Positions 40,932 through 55,367 of a stretch of 64,000 nucleotides of DNA are shown here, one piece after another. The notes below the pieces were generated by a model that saw only the letters and a program-made list of their open reading frames with translations, had not been told where the DNA came from and searched no databases. The position numbers were made by a program, and so were the translations under genes. Source of the stretch: Channallabes apus (taxonomy: Eukaryota > Chordata > Actinopteri > Siluriformes > Clariidae); contig CM060107.1 in NCBI GenBank assembly GCA_030522415.1, positions 55,440,104 through 55,504,103 on the forward strand, in the 5' to 3' direction. Numbering within the stretch: position 1 is the stretch's first letter; each line of letters begins with the position of its first letter.

Positions 40932-41562
40932 CTTCAGCAGCAAGGAGTGTATTCTTAACGAACAGCTCGAGATCTTCAGCTCGTTTGCGACTCCTCTCTG
41001 CATCGGAATCCGTCTGGTCTCCGTCTGCTGATACTTTTGTGGCCTGCAGATTGTGAAATAGTTATGCTAAGTGCTAAGCATGCTAATTTACTGCAGCTAT
41101 ATTTATTCAACCAGCTAAGAAATTAAAACGTACCGATATACGCTAATCAACGTTTCAGTCAGGTTCATCAGCTTATCACATATTTAACGTCTGAAATAAA
41201 AGCGCCAGCAGGTGGCGACCTAGCTCATATTTGCCGTAGCGTCCAGATGTATTTTAACTAGCCGAACACACAGCGTCTGTGCTGAGACATCATTGTCCAA
41301 TAATTCTATCTACAAAAGGGACAAACCCGGCTCAGTAGCTCGTCCATCTCGGTGACCAAGCTGCCCAGGTTACTGTCCGCTAACTGCAGGAGGCGCTCTG
41401 GAGCTCGATGAGGAGACAGCATGTGCTACAGAGAGACAGATAGAGAGACATAAAAAATTAAGAGCGAGACAGACAGGCAGACAGAAGAAAGGGGGGGACA
41501 AACAATAGGACAGAGAGAGACAAACACATAAAGAGAGAGACAGTGTTTCAAATTTTTAGGAG

Positions 41563-41601
<39 letters not shown>

Positions 41602-44060
41602 GTCTCGTAATTACAACAATAAAAAGGGCTGAGCCTAAGCTATATTTGCACAACCAGTCAGAAACTTTATTTGACATCACTGTCCTTACTTTCACTTTCT
41701 CAGCTGGACGTACGCCAGCATCACCTGATCCAGGTTGTGATTGGTTGATTGAGTTTAGCTTAAGCTCTACCCCTTTTACATCGCTAAAAAATTAAAGGTG
41801 AACTCAGAACACAATCTATTCACACACACACACACACACGCACACACACGTACCTTGAGCTCGTCGGTCATGTTCTCGACGCGGTAGAGAGCGCCATACG
41901 GTGGGGGGAGGGGCAGCGTCAGATTTGCTCCGCCAATCAATCTTAGCAACCGATCCATGTCTCTGATAAGGAGCCCGGCGCAGTCATCATCACATGCTGC
42001 AAGACACACACACACACACACACACACACACGGTTATCGAATTGCAGTGTCGCATACGTATATACAGCATTATTTAATCAGACACGTCAACGTGTTCAAA
42101 ATGTTAGCCTGACATGCTAAACACACTCTTGCAGTTTCAGTGTTTTCTGACTCACTAGTGACCCTAACCCTAACATTCCTGACATTTCTGTCTTGGTTTT
42201 ATTGTCCATGTTCCTTTAAATTGTCCACATACAAGCATTAACCACATTGTTTTGGTTAGCAGTCAATGCTAACTTTATTCACAACATACTAGTAGCAAAA
42301 CAAAGTGTTTTCTGAAGAATTTACTCAAACATTTGAGGAAAATGTCAACGTCCTCAACATTGCTACTGTGCTTAGACATTAATGCTAGCTGTATTTATAA
42401 TGTAAGATTAGCAAAACTAGGTGTTTTCTGAAGAACTACGTAACATATCTAAGGAAAATGTTAACGCTCCTGAAATTTCTGTCTTGTTTCTTATTGCCAC
42501 TGTGTCTTTAAATTGCTTGTGGTTTGATTAACTATTGATGCTAACTGACTAGTGTAATATTAGCAAGATCATTTGTTTTCTGAGGAAATAACTAAGAAAA
42601 ATGCTAACATTCCGAACTGAGATTCGGTCTAACTTCGATGACAATGTACTATTATCAAAACTAAGTAAGTAACTTAACTGAGGAAAATCTTAACATGCGC
42701 AACATTGTGGCTTTAAATTGTCTGGATAAAACCCGCAACAGTGGCATTGTGGATAGCATTCAATGCAAACTTCCATTACAATATATTGGCAAAACAAAGT
42801 GTTTTTTTTTTATATTATTAAGACATCCAAAGAAAATGTCACAATATTTCTTTGTCGGATTTATTGACACTGTGCATTTTAATTCTCTAACCATTTTATT
42901 AATTATTGATGCTAACTGTATAACAGTGTAATATTAGCAAAACTAAGCTATGTTTTTTGAGAAACTAAGCTATTGTGCTTTTATAGTGTCGAGATAAAAA
43001 CCTTAACAGCTATTAGCTTGCTAGCAAACTTGTTACCTTCAGGAATTAGATATAACATTTAGATCGTCACTATTTCCATGTTGACTGAATTTTACAAAAC
43101 ACATCAAAGTCCTTAACTTTTCCGTACCAGATTTAATGCCACTGTGCCTTTAAATTCTCACAACAATGGCGTTTTAATTAGCTATTGATGCTAACTGTAT
43201 TTATAGTGTAATATCAGACAGTTACATTACTAGTTACATAACTGAGGAAAATGCTGATGTTTATTGTCACTTTAAATTGTCCAGATAAAATTGTTAACCA
43301 TGTTCTCTGAAGAATTTAGTAAAATGTCAACGCCTGGATCATTTCTGTACCAGAGTTATTACCACTGTGTCTTTAAATTCTCTTAACAACGGTGTTTGGC
43401 TTGGCTATTGCCGTTAGCCATTTTTATAGTGTAAATATTAATAAAACTAAGCATTTTCTGAAGAACTTAGTAACCTAACTGAGGAAAATGCCAACGTTGC
43501 AGACACTTCTATCATGTTTTTATTGTCATTGTGCCTTTAAATTATCCAGATAAAAGCCTTAGATATGTTGTTTTGGTTAGCAGTCAATGCTAACTTCCTG
43601 TACAATGTACTATCAGAAGAAACTAATTGTTCTCTGAAGAATTTAGTAAAACGTCAACATTCTGAAAATTTCAGGCACGAGATTTATTGCCACTGTCTCT
43701 TTATATTCAATTACTTTTCCTCAGCAGTTGATGCTAACAATATTTATGGTATAAAATTATCAAAACTAAGTGCTAAATATCATATCTGAGAAAAATGCTA
43801 ACATTCCAGAGATTTCCATCTTGTTTTTTTTGTCTCTCTGTGCCATCACTACCACCAGATAGAAGCCATAACAGCTATAAACATGCTAGCCAACTCGTTA
43901 GCATCAGGAATTAGTTACTGTGTAACGTTAGCATTGTCAGTGTTTCCATGTCGCCTAGCAACAGTGTTCACCGGCTTCACAGTACTGTGCTGGACGTTTC
44001 TGAGCAAATACCATTAACCTGCTAGTTAACGAGCTAATTTCATGCTAATAGGAGAGGCCT

Positions 44061-44149
<89 letters not shown>

Positions 44150-44380
44150 GGGATATGAAAGCTTGAGTTGACATGAAAGGACAGCTGTGTTAACGCGCAG
44201 TAAGAGGAGAGAGCCTCGGGCGAGAGAGGGAGTCAGTGCTGCAGTCTGTCTCTCTCTGTCTGTCTCTCTCGCTCTGTCTCTGACTCTCTCGCTCTGTCTC
44301 TCTCTCACACACACAATTTCCCCTAAAGCCAAGTGTTCTCACTTCCTTATGCAAACTGAGACTGCGTGTTTACTCTACGT

Positions 44381-44420
<40 letters not shown>

Positions 44421-45735
44421 CCTCTCTTTCCATTTTGATCTTGTTATTCTCTCTCTTTCTTCCCTTCTATCCCTCTTTTCTTTCTCTTTCTCATCCTTTG
44501 ATTCTCCCATCCTCCATGTGTTCCTTTCATCTCGCCATTTTCCTTCCTCTCATTTCTTTTCTCTCCTTCACTCACACTTGTTCTTATTTTTTATCTTTTT
44601 CTCTTTCCCTTTTCAGCTCTGTCTTTCTTTCCATCTTTTTTTCTCAATATTCTCTCTTTCGCCTTCTGTCGGTTTTCTTTTACTCACTTTTCTCTTTTCA
44701 TGACTCACTCGTTCTTTTCCTATCTTCGTAATCATTTTATTTTTTTCTCACATTTTCCTCCAAGTTTGTTCTTTCTTTCTCCGTCTCCCCTCTTTTCCTT
44801 CTTTCTCTCTTTAATCACATCGCTACACTGTTTTCTAGGGCTGCAACAACTAATCGATAAAATCGATAATTATCGATAATGAAATTCGTTGCAAACGAAT
44901 GCCGTTATCGATTAGTTGGGCTGCTCACGTTACTGAGGAGCGCGACCACAAGATGCACAAATACACACACAGACACGCACAGATACACACAGACACGCAC
45001 AGATACACAGCCGCTCGCGCAATGGAGGTTACAGAAGCGTCTGCAGGACAAAGCGCGCGCCCCAAGTCCTCCCAGGTAGGGGAGCAGTTTACATTAAACA
45101 CCTCTTATCGGGCGTTAAAATTGAGCGTTTTTTAATCGTGCTTTCGTAGTGTCCGGTGAGCGCGGATGAAGCGCCGCGGGTTTTCTACACATAGGAGTCA
45201 GTGTGTGTGTTCACACGGGCTTTGGTGACGTGCGTTTGTCCGGCTGCGCGGTTATGCAGGGTTAAAAAAAACGTTGCATGCAGCTTTTACTTGGCGTTCA
45301 AATCCCAACGAACGCAAGGAAAACACTTCTAGTTCGTTTTCTTCACGTTCATTTTACATGTCGGAGGACCGGATATATCCCATCATCCTACACGCTATAC
45401 AGAGGGAAATGCGGGAAAAGGGCAAAATAAGAGAGATTGTTTTTCTCTCCCTATGTCGCTGTATTACGAGAATGTCTAGTATAGCTAAATGGTCTAATAT
45501 ACATATAATTTATTTCTTTTTTATTTATTGAGACAACAAAAAAAAGGGTAAAATACACGAGAGGAATAATGTATAAACCGTGAAAAGGATGTAGTAAGAG
45601 ACACTTCAATTAAAAATAATATCATAATAATCTAGAAGTCTATTATTCTTCTTATTAAATTGAATTAATTTAAGAGAATTTAAAATTGAGGTCATTCTCA
45701 ACAACTGAATATGTCAGTGTATTTTTTTAAACTAC

Positions 45736-45789
<54 letters not shown>

Positions 45790-46358
45790 TACACCGTATC
45801 AACACTGTTAACTTGCCATCTGCAATTATTGTTAAAAAAAGAATGTTGATTTACATAAACTAAGGTTTAAATGTCAAAATTAAAGATCATTAAACTCTAT
45901 GTGGCTATTGCATTTTTTAAAGTTTACTTTTATACATAAATAATACCCTGATTTATGGTTTTATATAGTTAAGCAAAACAGCTAATTAAAGCGGTTACTT
46001 TTTATCCGAGTAATCGAAATCGCCCAACTAATCGATTATCAAAGTAATCGTTAGTTGCAGCCCTACTGTTTTCCTTTTCTTTCCATCTTCCTCTCTTTTT
46101 TCCTCTTTGACTGTAATTCTTTCTTTCCATGACTTTCTCCCGTCTCCCTCACTTTTAGTCTCAACTCAGTTTCAGCATCTCACTCATTCTGTTCTCTCTC
46201 TCTCTCTCTCTCATTTTCCTCCTAAATTCATTCATTCAGTCTTAATTTTTTTTCTAATCTTCTTCCTCTTTCCATTTCTTCTCGCTTTCTCTCTCCTACT
46301 TTATTGCTCAGTTCCATTCTCAATCCACACTTTCCTATCTGTTCCCTCTCCCTCCTTG

Positions 46359-46394
<36 letters not shown>

Positions 46395-46492
46395 AGGTGT
46401 GTGTGTGTGTGTGCAGGGTGAAAGACTGCTCGAGCGTGAAATTCGCAGTCGAGTGTGAAACGCCTCCTGGCTGACTGTTATGAGAGTCGAGC

Positions 46493-46534
<42 letters not shown>

Positions 46535-47960
46535 AGGAGGGGAGGAGGGGTGGACCCCGGTGTGAACTGAAAAAAGAGCAAAAGGAAGAGAAACTCGTCT
46601 TCAGTCTGTTCGGCGCTGACGAGACTCTCTCTCACTCGCTCCGTCGCTCCCAGCGTGGGCCAACACTCCCGAGGACATGGACACACGCACACTTTACAGC
46701 ACACATACGAGCAGGTTATAGATAAAACTATAAATACACAGGAAGGACGTTTCTGTCTCTGCGCTGATGTCAGACATGAACCGAGGTGTCACACTCCTCA
46801 GGGCGAGTGTGTGTGTGTCGCACTACAGTACTGTAGAGTAGAGTGTGTTACACTGCAGTACATTACAGTACAGGACACACCTCGTAACCTGCTGACTGTC
46901 AGGCTGTTTAAGGAAAGTGTCCGTCAGTGTATCTAGCGATCCATCAACTCTGCTGATTTTTTATTTTTTTTACATTTAAACGATTGTGCTGATCAAAGAA
47001 GTAATACTACATAAAGATAACTCAAGTAAATACAGAATGCAGGTTTTGAATGCTTTCATTTTTAAAAGTGAAAGAAAAAATCCTCCAAGTCTGAAGGCTG
47101 AGGTACATTGCACTTGCCACGCCCAGGCCTAATTACTGCCAGACTTGTAGAACTTCTCTGACAAAGATTCCCCGGCCAGGCTCGATTCCCGTCTCTGTGT
47201 GCATGGAGTTTGCATGTTCTCCCCGTGCTTGGTGGGTTTCCTCCGGGTACTCCGGTTTCCTCCCACAGTCCAAAGATATGCAGGTTAGGCTAATTGGCGT
47301 TCCTAAATTGCCCGTAGTGTGTGATTGGCTGTGTGAGTGTGTGTATGTGTGTGTGCCCTGTGATGGATTGGCACCCTGTCCAGGGTATACCCCGCCTAGT
47401 GCCCGAAGTCTCCTGGGATAGGCTCCAGGTCCCCCGCGACCCTGAACACAGGATTAAGCGGTATAGAAAATGAATGAATGAATGTTGTTGTTGTTGTTGT
47501 TATCAGTGTCTGGCTGTACAATGTGGCCTCAGTACAATGTGCAGTTTTTCATAATATGCTTGAAGAAATTGATTTATTGGACTTAGATTTGTAATAAATA
47601 ACAAAAAGAATAGTGATTAAACTGTCACACAAATCCATATGGAGGAGGCGCGAATGTGTGCAGGTGGCGTAAGAGGAGGAGTAATGGCTGCCAGTGGGTC
47701 ATGTGACTGCTTTTTTTTATTTTTTTTATTCATAATCGGGTAATATTTCCTGTTTTAAGAAGAGCGAAGAGTCGTACACCCTGATAGTGCTAGCCTGAGC
47801 TAACACGCTAACACAAGCCGAACTCATTAACTAGCCTCATCCTCGATCACGGGGTCGCGGAGCCGCCTCGAGTCTGAGGCAGGAAGTTACGTTGGAAAAC
47901 AAGGCATTCTGGGTAGGCATTCTGTGCGGCTCTGATGGAACATCTGTAACAGTAATTCGA

Positions 47961-48026
<66 letters not shown>

Positions 48027-48115
48027 TGTGTGTGTGTGTGGAGACAAAAAGCTTAACGAGTGTATGGTGACAGCACAATGTGTCATGATGAAATGGGATG
48101 AAATGGAGAATGAGA

Positions 48116-48148
<33 letters not shown>

Positions 48149-48374
48149 TACATACATACTGTACACACACACACAAGAAAATGCAGTTAGAGTTTAATCA
48201 CTCCAAGAGTTTGCTGGTAAGTGCGTGTCATATTAGTGTGTTGCTAAGCATACAGGTGTGTGTGTGTGTGTGTGCGTGTGTGTGTGTGTGGTAGTTTAGT
48301 TATACACTATAATCCTGTATAATCTATTTATGTACTGTATAATAATGTGCTCTTGTACTCATATATATATATGT

Positions 48375-48420
<46 letters not shown>

Positions 48421-48684
48421 GTAAGCCGCCACATACACACGATGTCCACTGGTCCACACACATGCCGGTCCATGCAGTGGTCACACTTCAAGCCCGTAGC
48501 TCCGGGTCGGCACTGACACGCGCCCGTGTGTGTGTCACACGGACCGGGCGTCGCGCCAACCGGGTCACACTCACACTCCTCGCACCGGCCGCCTGGTCGC
48601 CGCGGGTCGCCATGGTAACCAGTGGCACACCTGCAGGACGAGAAGGTGACATGTAAACAGCTCTGGGATGGAAAATAACAACAT

Positions 48685-48721
<37 letters not shown>

Positions 48722-48894
48722 TACCTGTCACAGTACTTTCCCTCGTAGCCTTCAGGACACGCGGTGCAGCGGTAATCGTTAAACCCCTCCGTCACACATG
48801 CAGGACTGAAACTGAGACAAACACACACACACTGTTGTTATTACACGTTAATAGGCCTCTTATTACTGTGTAATAAATGTGTAGTTTCACATCA

Positions 48895-48958
<64 letters not shown>

Positions 48959-49107
48959 TACACACTTGTTTCCTGGGCTGGTGAGAGGGCAGGCACAGCG
49001 CTTGCAGTCGTCAAGAGAGCCGCGTACGATTCCATAAAAACCAGCTGAACACCTCTCACACTTCTCTCCTTCTGTGTTGTGCTGACAATTCTACACACAC
49101 ACACACA

Positions 49108-49148
<41 letters not shown>

Positions 49149-49296
49149 ACACACATACAAGGGGTATTGATATGCTTATAACGTAACACAAGTGTAATAA
49201 TGAGAGTAAGAGAGAGAGAGAAACTGTGCTAAATAAAAAATGTGTGTAATTGAAAGAAGTGTGTGTGTGTGTGTCACTCAGATTTTCATTAACTAG

Positions 49297-49363
<67 letters not shown>

Positions 49364-49666
49364 CTTTCAATTAGCAACTTTTCCCCAAAATGCTAATGCT
49401 GCTTTCATTAGACTGCACTGTTCCTATCCTAACCAGATTTAGGCTAAATATACACACCAAAACTTTCAACCAATCAGAGCCGAGCTTACTAACAGCCGCA
49501 CCAATGGGAGCGCACGTCTTACCTGGCAGACACCGGTGTCCGGGTCACAGGAGCTGCTGTGGCCGTTACAGTCACATCGAACGCAGCTGCCCATCCCTGA
49601 CCTGAAGACAGAGCCGGAGACCTGAGGGGAGAGTCTGTAGAACCCTGCGGCACACTCCTGTAACAT

Positions 49667-49715
<49 letters not shown>

Positions 49716-51531
49716 CACATGATACACAATCTATGGTGAGCACAACAATATAGACAGATGGGTGTGTCCGTGTCTGAGTTAGATATATGGGCGTGTCCTT
49801 GTTTGTGTTAGATATATGGGCGTGTCTGTGTCTCAGTTAGATATATGGGCGTGTCCGTGTCTGAGTTAGATATATGGGCGTGTCCTTGTTTGTGTTAGAT
49901 ATATGGGCGTGTCCTTGTTTGTGTTAGATATATGGGCGTGTCCGTGTCTGAGTTAGATATATGGCCGTGTCCTTGTTTGTGTTAGATATATGGGCGTGTC
50001 CGTGTTTGTGTTAGACATATGGACGTGTCCGTGTTTGTGTTAGATATATGGGCGTGTCCGTGTTTGTGTTAAATATATGGGCGTGTCCGTGTTTGTGTTA
50101 AATATATGGGCGTGTCCGTGTTTGTGTTAGATATATGGGCGTGTCCTTGTTTGTGTTAGACATATGGACGTGTCCGTGTTTGTGTTAGATATATGGGCGT
50201 GTCCGTGTTTGTGTTAGATATATGGGCGTGTCCTTGTTTGTGTTAGATATATGGGCGTGTCCTTGTTTGTGTTAGATATATGGGCGTGTCCGTGTTTGTG
50301 TTAGATATATGGGCGTATCCGTGTCTGAGTTAGATATATGGGCGTGTCCTTGTTTGTGTTAGATATATGGGCGTGTCCGTGTTTGTGTTAGACATATGGA
50401 CGTGTCCGTGTTTGTGTTAGATATATGGGCGTGTCCGTGTCTGAGTTAGATATATGGGCGTGTCCGTGTTTGTGTTAGATATATGGGCGTGTCCGTGTTT
50501 GTGTTAGATATATGGGCGTGTCCGTGTTTGTGTTAGATATATGGGCGTGTCCGTGTCTGAGTTAGATATATGGGCGTGTCTGTGTCTGAGTTAGATATAT
50601 GGGCGTGTCCGTGTTTGTGTTAGATATATGGGCGTGTCCGTGTTTGTGTTAGACATATGGACGTGTCCGTGTTTGTGTTAGATATATGGGCGTGTCCGTG
50701 TCTGAGTTAGATATATGGGCGTGTCCGTGTTTGTGTTAGATATATGGGCGTGTCCGTGTTTGTGTTAGATATATGGGCGTGTCCGTGTTTGTGTTAGATA
50801 TATGGGCGTGTCCGTGTCTGAGTTAGATATATGGGCGTGTCTGTGTCTGAGTTAGATATATGGGCGTGTCCGTGTTTGTGTTAGACAGATGGGCGTATCC
50901 GTGTTTGTGTTAGATATATGGGCGTATCCGTGTTTGTGTTAGATATATGGGCGTGTCCGTGTTTGTGTTAGATATATGGGCGTGTCCATGTTTGTGTTAG
51001 ATATATGGGCGTGTCCGTGTTTGTGTTAGACAGATGGGCGTGTCCGTGTTTGTGTTAGATATATGGGCGTGTCCGTGTTTGTGTTAGAAAGATGGGCGTG
51101 TCCTTGTTTGTGTTAGACAGATGGGCGTGTCCATGTTTGTGTTAGATATATGGGCGTGTCCGTGTTAGATATATGGGCGTGTTTGTGTTTTGTGTTAGAC
51201 AGATGGGCGTGTCCAGGCCTGTGTCAGACAGGTGGGTGTTTTTTCAATAGGCCAGAACATGTGTTTTGGAGTAGGTATAATAGCTGGCTTTCTGTCTGTC
51301 TATTTGTCCCATCTTCATTCTTTTTCTCCATGTCTCTTCTTGTCCTTTCTCTGTTCCTATCTCTGCTCTGTCCCTCTTCTCCTACAAATGGTTCAGTCCA
51401 CTCTACTCGTTCAGTTCGCTCCATCTGGTGGTGTTAAACGGCTGTTTTAAAATACTTTACAAACCATGAGGTGTTTCTCAGGAACTACCATCTGTCCCCT
51501 AAAAGCTTGGTCCAACGTTCAACTGAACAAC

Positions 51532-51599
<68 letters not shown>

Positions 51600-51667
51600 C
51601 ACTACATCCCAGTGACCCAGAATAATCTTTATATCATCACAATCTAAAAGTGTTGGCTCTGGATTTG

Positions 51668-51716
<49 letters not shown>

Positions 51717-54700
51717 ACAGCACCTCACAGGAAAGCCCGGAGTATCCCTGAGAACACTCGCACTTCTCGATCTGATGCGCTCGCTCGCTCTCCACCGAGG
51801 GCCGGCCCTCCTCTGCCACCTCCAGGGAGATCTCTGAGATCCTGAAGACAGGAACGAGCAACATGGAACAGAGTGTGGTGTTTAATTAACACCTTTAATC
51901 TCCACTAAATCCCTCTATCATGTCCATGTAGCAGTGGATTAACATTATATTCCCCAGTGTTGTGTTTATCTGTGTGTGTGTGTGTGTGTGTGTTTAAGCT
52001 CCACTATGTGTGTGTGCAGATGGAGGCGTCACCAGTGAGTGCATGAGTGAATCGAGCTCAGAAGGGAAAACTGCAGAATCCTCTCCAGAGTGTCGTGTGT
52101 CTGGGCAGAGTTTATTCACTTACATTTTAGATTTTACTGCTGAGCCGTCAAACAGCACTGAGGGAGGCGTGGCATCTTTACCTGTCAGTCCCATTGAAGG
52201 AGGTGTGGTCTATGTACCTGTCAGTCTCACTGAAGAAAGCGTGGCCTCTATACCTGTTGGGCTCAGTGAAGGATGCATGGTCTCTGCACCTGTTACTTTC
52301 AGTGAAGGAGGTGGGGCCTCTATACCTGTTAGTCTCACAGAAGAAGGCGTGGCCTATGTACCTATTAGTCCCACTAAAGAAGGCATGGCCTCTGTACCTG
52401 TCAGTCTTGATGAATCAGGTGTGGCCTCTAGGGACCTCTCAGTCAGAAGGAAGCATGGTCTATGTACCTGTCTGTTCCATTGGAGAAGGCGTGGCCTCTC
52501 TTAATGTTACTCTCAATGAAGAAGGCGTGGCCTATGTACTTGTCATGCCCACTAAAGAAGATATGGCCTCTGTTCCTGTCATTCCCATTGAAGGACGTGG
52601 GGCCTACACTATGTACCTGTTAGTCTCACTGAGGAAGGCGTGGCCTATGCACCTGTCAGGCTTACTGAAGAAGGCGTGGCCTATATACCCGTTAGTCTGG
52701 TTGACGAAGGCGTAGCTCATCCGCCTGTCAGGATTAATGAAGAAGGCGTGGCCTATGTACCTATTAGTCCCACTAAAGAAGGTGTGGCCTATGTACATGT
52801 CAGTCTCAGTATAGGAGTTGTGGCCTATATAAATGCCAGTCTCATCAAGGAGGCGTGGCCTCTGAAATGGGTCACTCTTGGTATAGGTGGTCTGTCTTAT
52901 ATAGGCTCTATATCTATCAGCCTCAGTGAAGGAGGTGTGGCCTCTAAACCGGTCACTGCATGGCCTATGTACCTGTCAGTCTTAGTGAAAGAGGAGTGGC
53001 CCATATACCCGTCTTAATCCTACTGAAGAAGGTGTGGCCTGTGCAGGTGTGGTTACTCACCTGCTTTGTCTCATGACATTGCCTTGTGATGCTCTAATGA
53101 AAACATAATCAATGTAGAACAGAACATCCATGAAATCCTCTCGGCTCATCGGATTGTTGTCCTGGTGTTTCCACTCGTGCTACACAACAAACAACATTAC
53201 TGGAAACAAGAACCACCATCACCACCAGCAACAACAACAACCAGTTTGATGTTTGTTTAATTTATGCATGCATTCATGCTATCTAATATATGTAGTAATA
53301 AATGTAGTGGGCGGAGCTTCGGTTCGGCACTGTGATTGGCTCACCTCTGTCATGTCGATTTCATGGCGGGTCAGCTGACCAATCTGTGGTTCCACCAAAT
53401 GGCGTATCATGACTTTGTCTCTGTTGGCTCCACCCCTAATGATGACCTGTGGCTCGTAGGAGGCGTGGCCTGTTTCATCTCGCGCTTCATAATAGATGGT
53501 GTATTTAAGTTTCCCTCCATATGCTGTTATCTAAAACAACACCATGTAAAACCAGTTAAGTTGGATACTTTGGGACCTTGAGTCTTGTGATATAATATAA
53601 AAAAGTTAGCAAAAGGCTAGCCACATTGCCACTGTAGCTAATCGTTCACGTTTTTCTATAATAGTCTTTCGGCATAAACTAAGTTAAACTAGGTTCGATT
53701 TTACATGATTTCTGAAGAGCAGACTCTCACCATGGACCCTCTGAACTGCTTCGGGAGCTTCCAGTAGTACGGTTCGGCTAGTTCGTGACGAATCACCTCA
53801 GCGTTAGTGATGATTTCAGGATACTGGAATGTTATTCCAAATGTAATCTCCTTGCTGTTGTCTTTGTCCACTAGGGGGAGCACCGTCTGCTCTGGCATCA
53901 GCGTGAGCTGCAACAGAATAGAAAGTAGGTACAGCTCATATAATCGCTTATCTTATAAGTTTTCAACAGAAATTACTTTTAAGTTAAGGTATGAACTTGA
54001 TAACTTTTGATAACTTCACAGACCACAGTATCGTGGAATTAAAAAACAGGAGACGTGCTAGCTAGCTAACGTTAGTCCAACTGTCGTTGGTTAACTAGCA
54101 GCTAGTATGAAGAAGCTTTTTAATACTGATCTAAAGCGACATGCTAATACTAGTCTACTGTATTGCCAGCGTATTACTCTAACCTGTAAGCAGGATGCGC
54201 AGGAAGTGGTAGAAAATGTTAGTGATGATGTCATATAAACATCTCTGTGATTGGCTGATCGAATGTAATGTAAGCCCCACCCCCTTGTTGACCCAGATTT
54301 CTTTCTGAAGCTCTCCGTATTTATGTAGCGAAGTGATTAGCAAAGTAAACTCTCAGGTCCACATGCAATCTTACGACTCAGTGACTCGGAGAAAATCTCT
54401 CGCTCTTCTCCCGCAGGATGAAGTGAAGGATTGCACTCGTCCTCTTCCTCTTTACATCCCTTCCACCCTTTTCCCCCGCTTCCTCTCTCCGCCCGGCAAA
54501 CAAACTCAGATTAACTCTTAAGCTGTAAATGTTATTTAATCTGTCGTTCTGGTTAAGGTTAATCGTCAAACGTGTGTGTCTCTGTGGATGTAGCAGGGGC
54601 TGATGGGAGATTTACGGTGGTCGTGCAGGAGTTCTTTATTAAAACCAAACAGCAGTATAATCTCTCTCTCTCCTTCTCCCTGTCTCTACATACTCTATTA

Positions 54701-55320
54701 CTTTTTGTGTAGAAAAGTGTTGTGTGCTGTAAACATGTTCGAAAAGTTGATTATTAAAGATGGTAGGATTGTTTGACGTTGTTAGTGTAAGTTTGTGTTT
54801 ATGTGTGTGTGTGTGTGTGTGTCACCTTCATGCGGATCAGTCCCCGGGCCTCGGTACAGCTCGTGCTCAGGCCGAAGCAGTAACAGCGGCTGCAGCCGAG
54901 AGGATTCGCCACACTCAGTCCGAACGTCCCGACCTTACACACCTCACACCTCAGACCTTCCACGTTCATCTATAAACACACATATACAAATACAATCCCA
55001 TGAAAAATCTTATCAGGCCTGAAGAGGACCCCTCCCCTCTGTTTAGGACACGGTGACGAATCAGAGTAGATGAAGTGTTTACCTTGCAGGAGCACTGTCC
55101 GGTCCTCTCGGCACACGCGCACATGCCAGCTTCAGCATCGCAGGTTTCAGCGTTGGAGCCAGAGAGCGAGCAGTCACAGGAAACGCAGTGTGGGAAGTTC
55201 CTGTAGCCCAGCTTACACTCGTTACACTTCTCCCCCTTAAACTGATCCCGACAAAAACAACAGCCCGTGTTCACGTTGCACTGCTGGGTGACTGCGCCAT
55301 TCACGTTACAGCCACACGCC

Positions 55321-55367
<47 letters not shown>

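Larger units (their letters stand above)
44360..46350 (+). repeat. pyrimidine-rich tract interrupted by an hAT element
   Basis: C/T-rich sequence at 44360-44835 continues at 46066-46350; the hAT element is inserted into it. Confidence 0.85.

Noticed and set aside
44366..44731. Ser/Leu/Phe-rich frame of 121 aa
   Set aside because: It is the translation of a pyrimidine-rich tract.
52010..52715. Two plus-strand frames of 164 and 173 aa as genes
   Set aside because: They are products of a 36-bp tandem repeat, with no homology and no gene structure.
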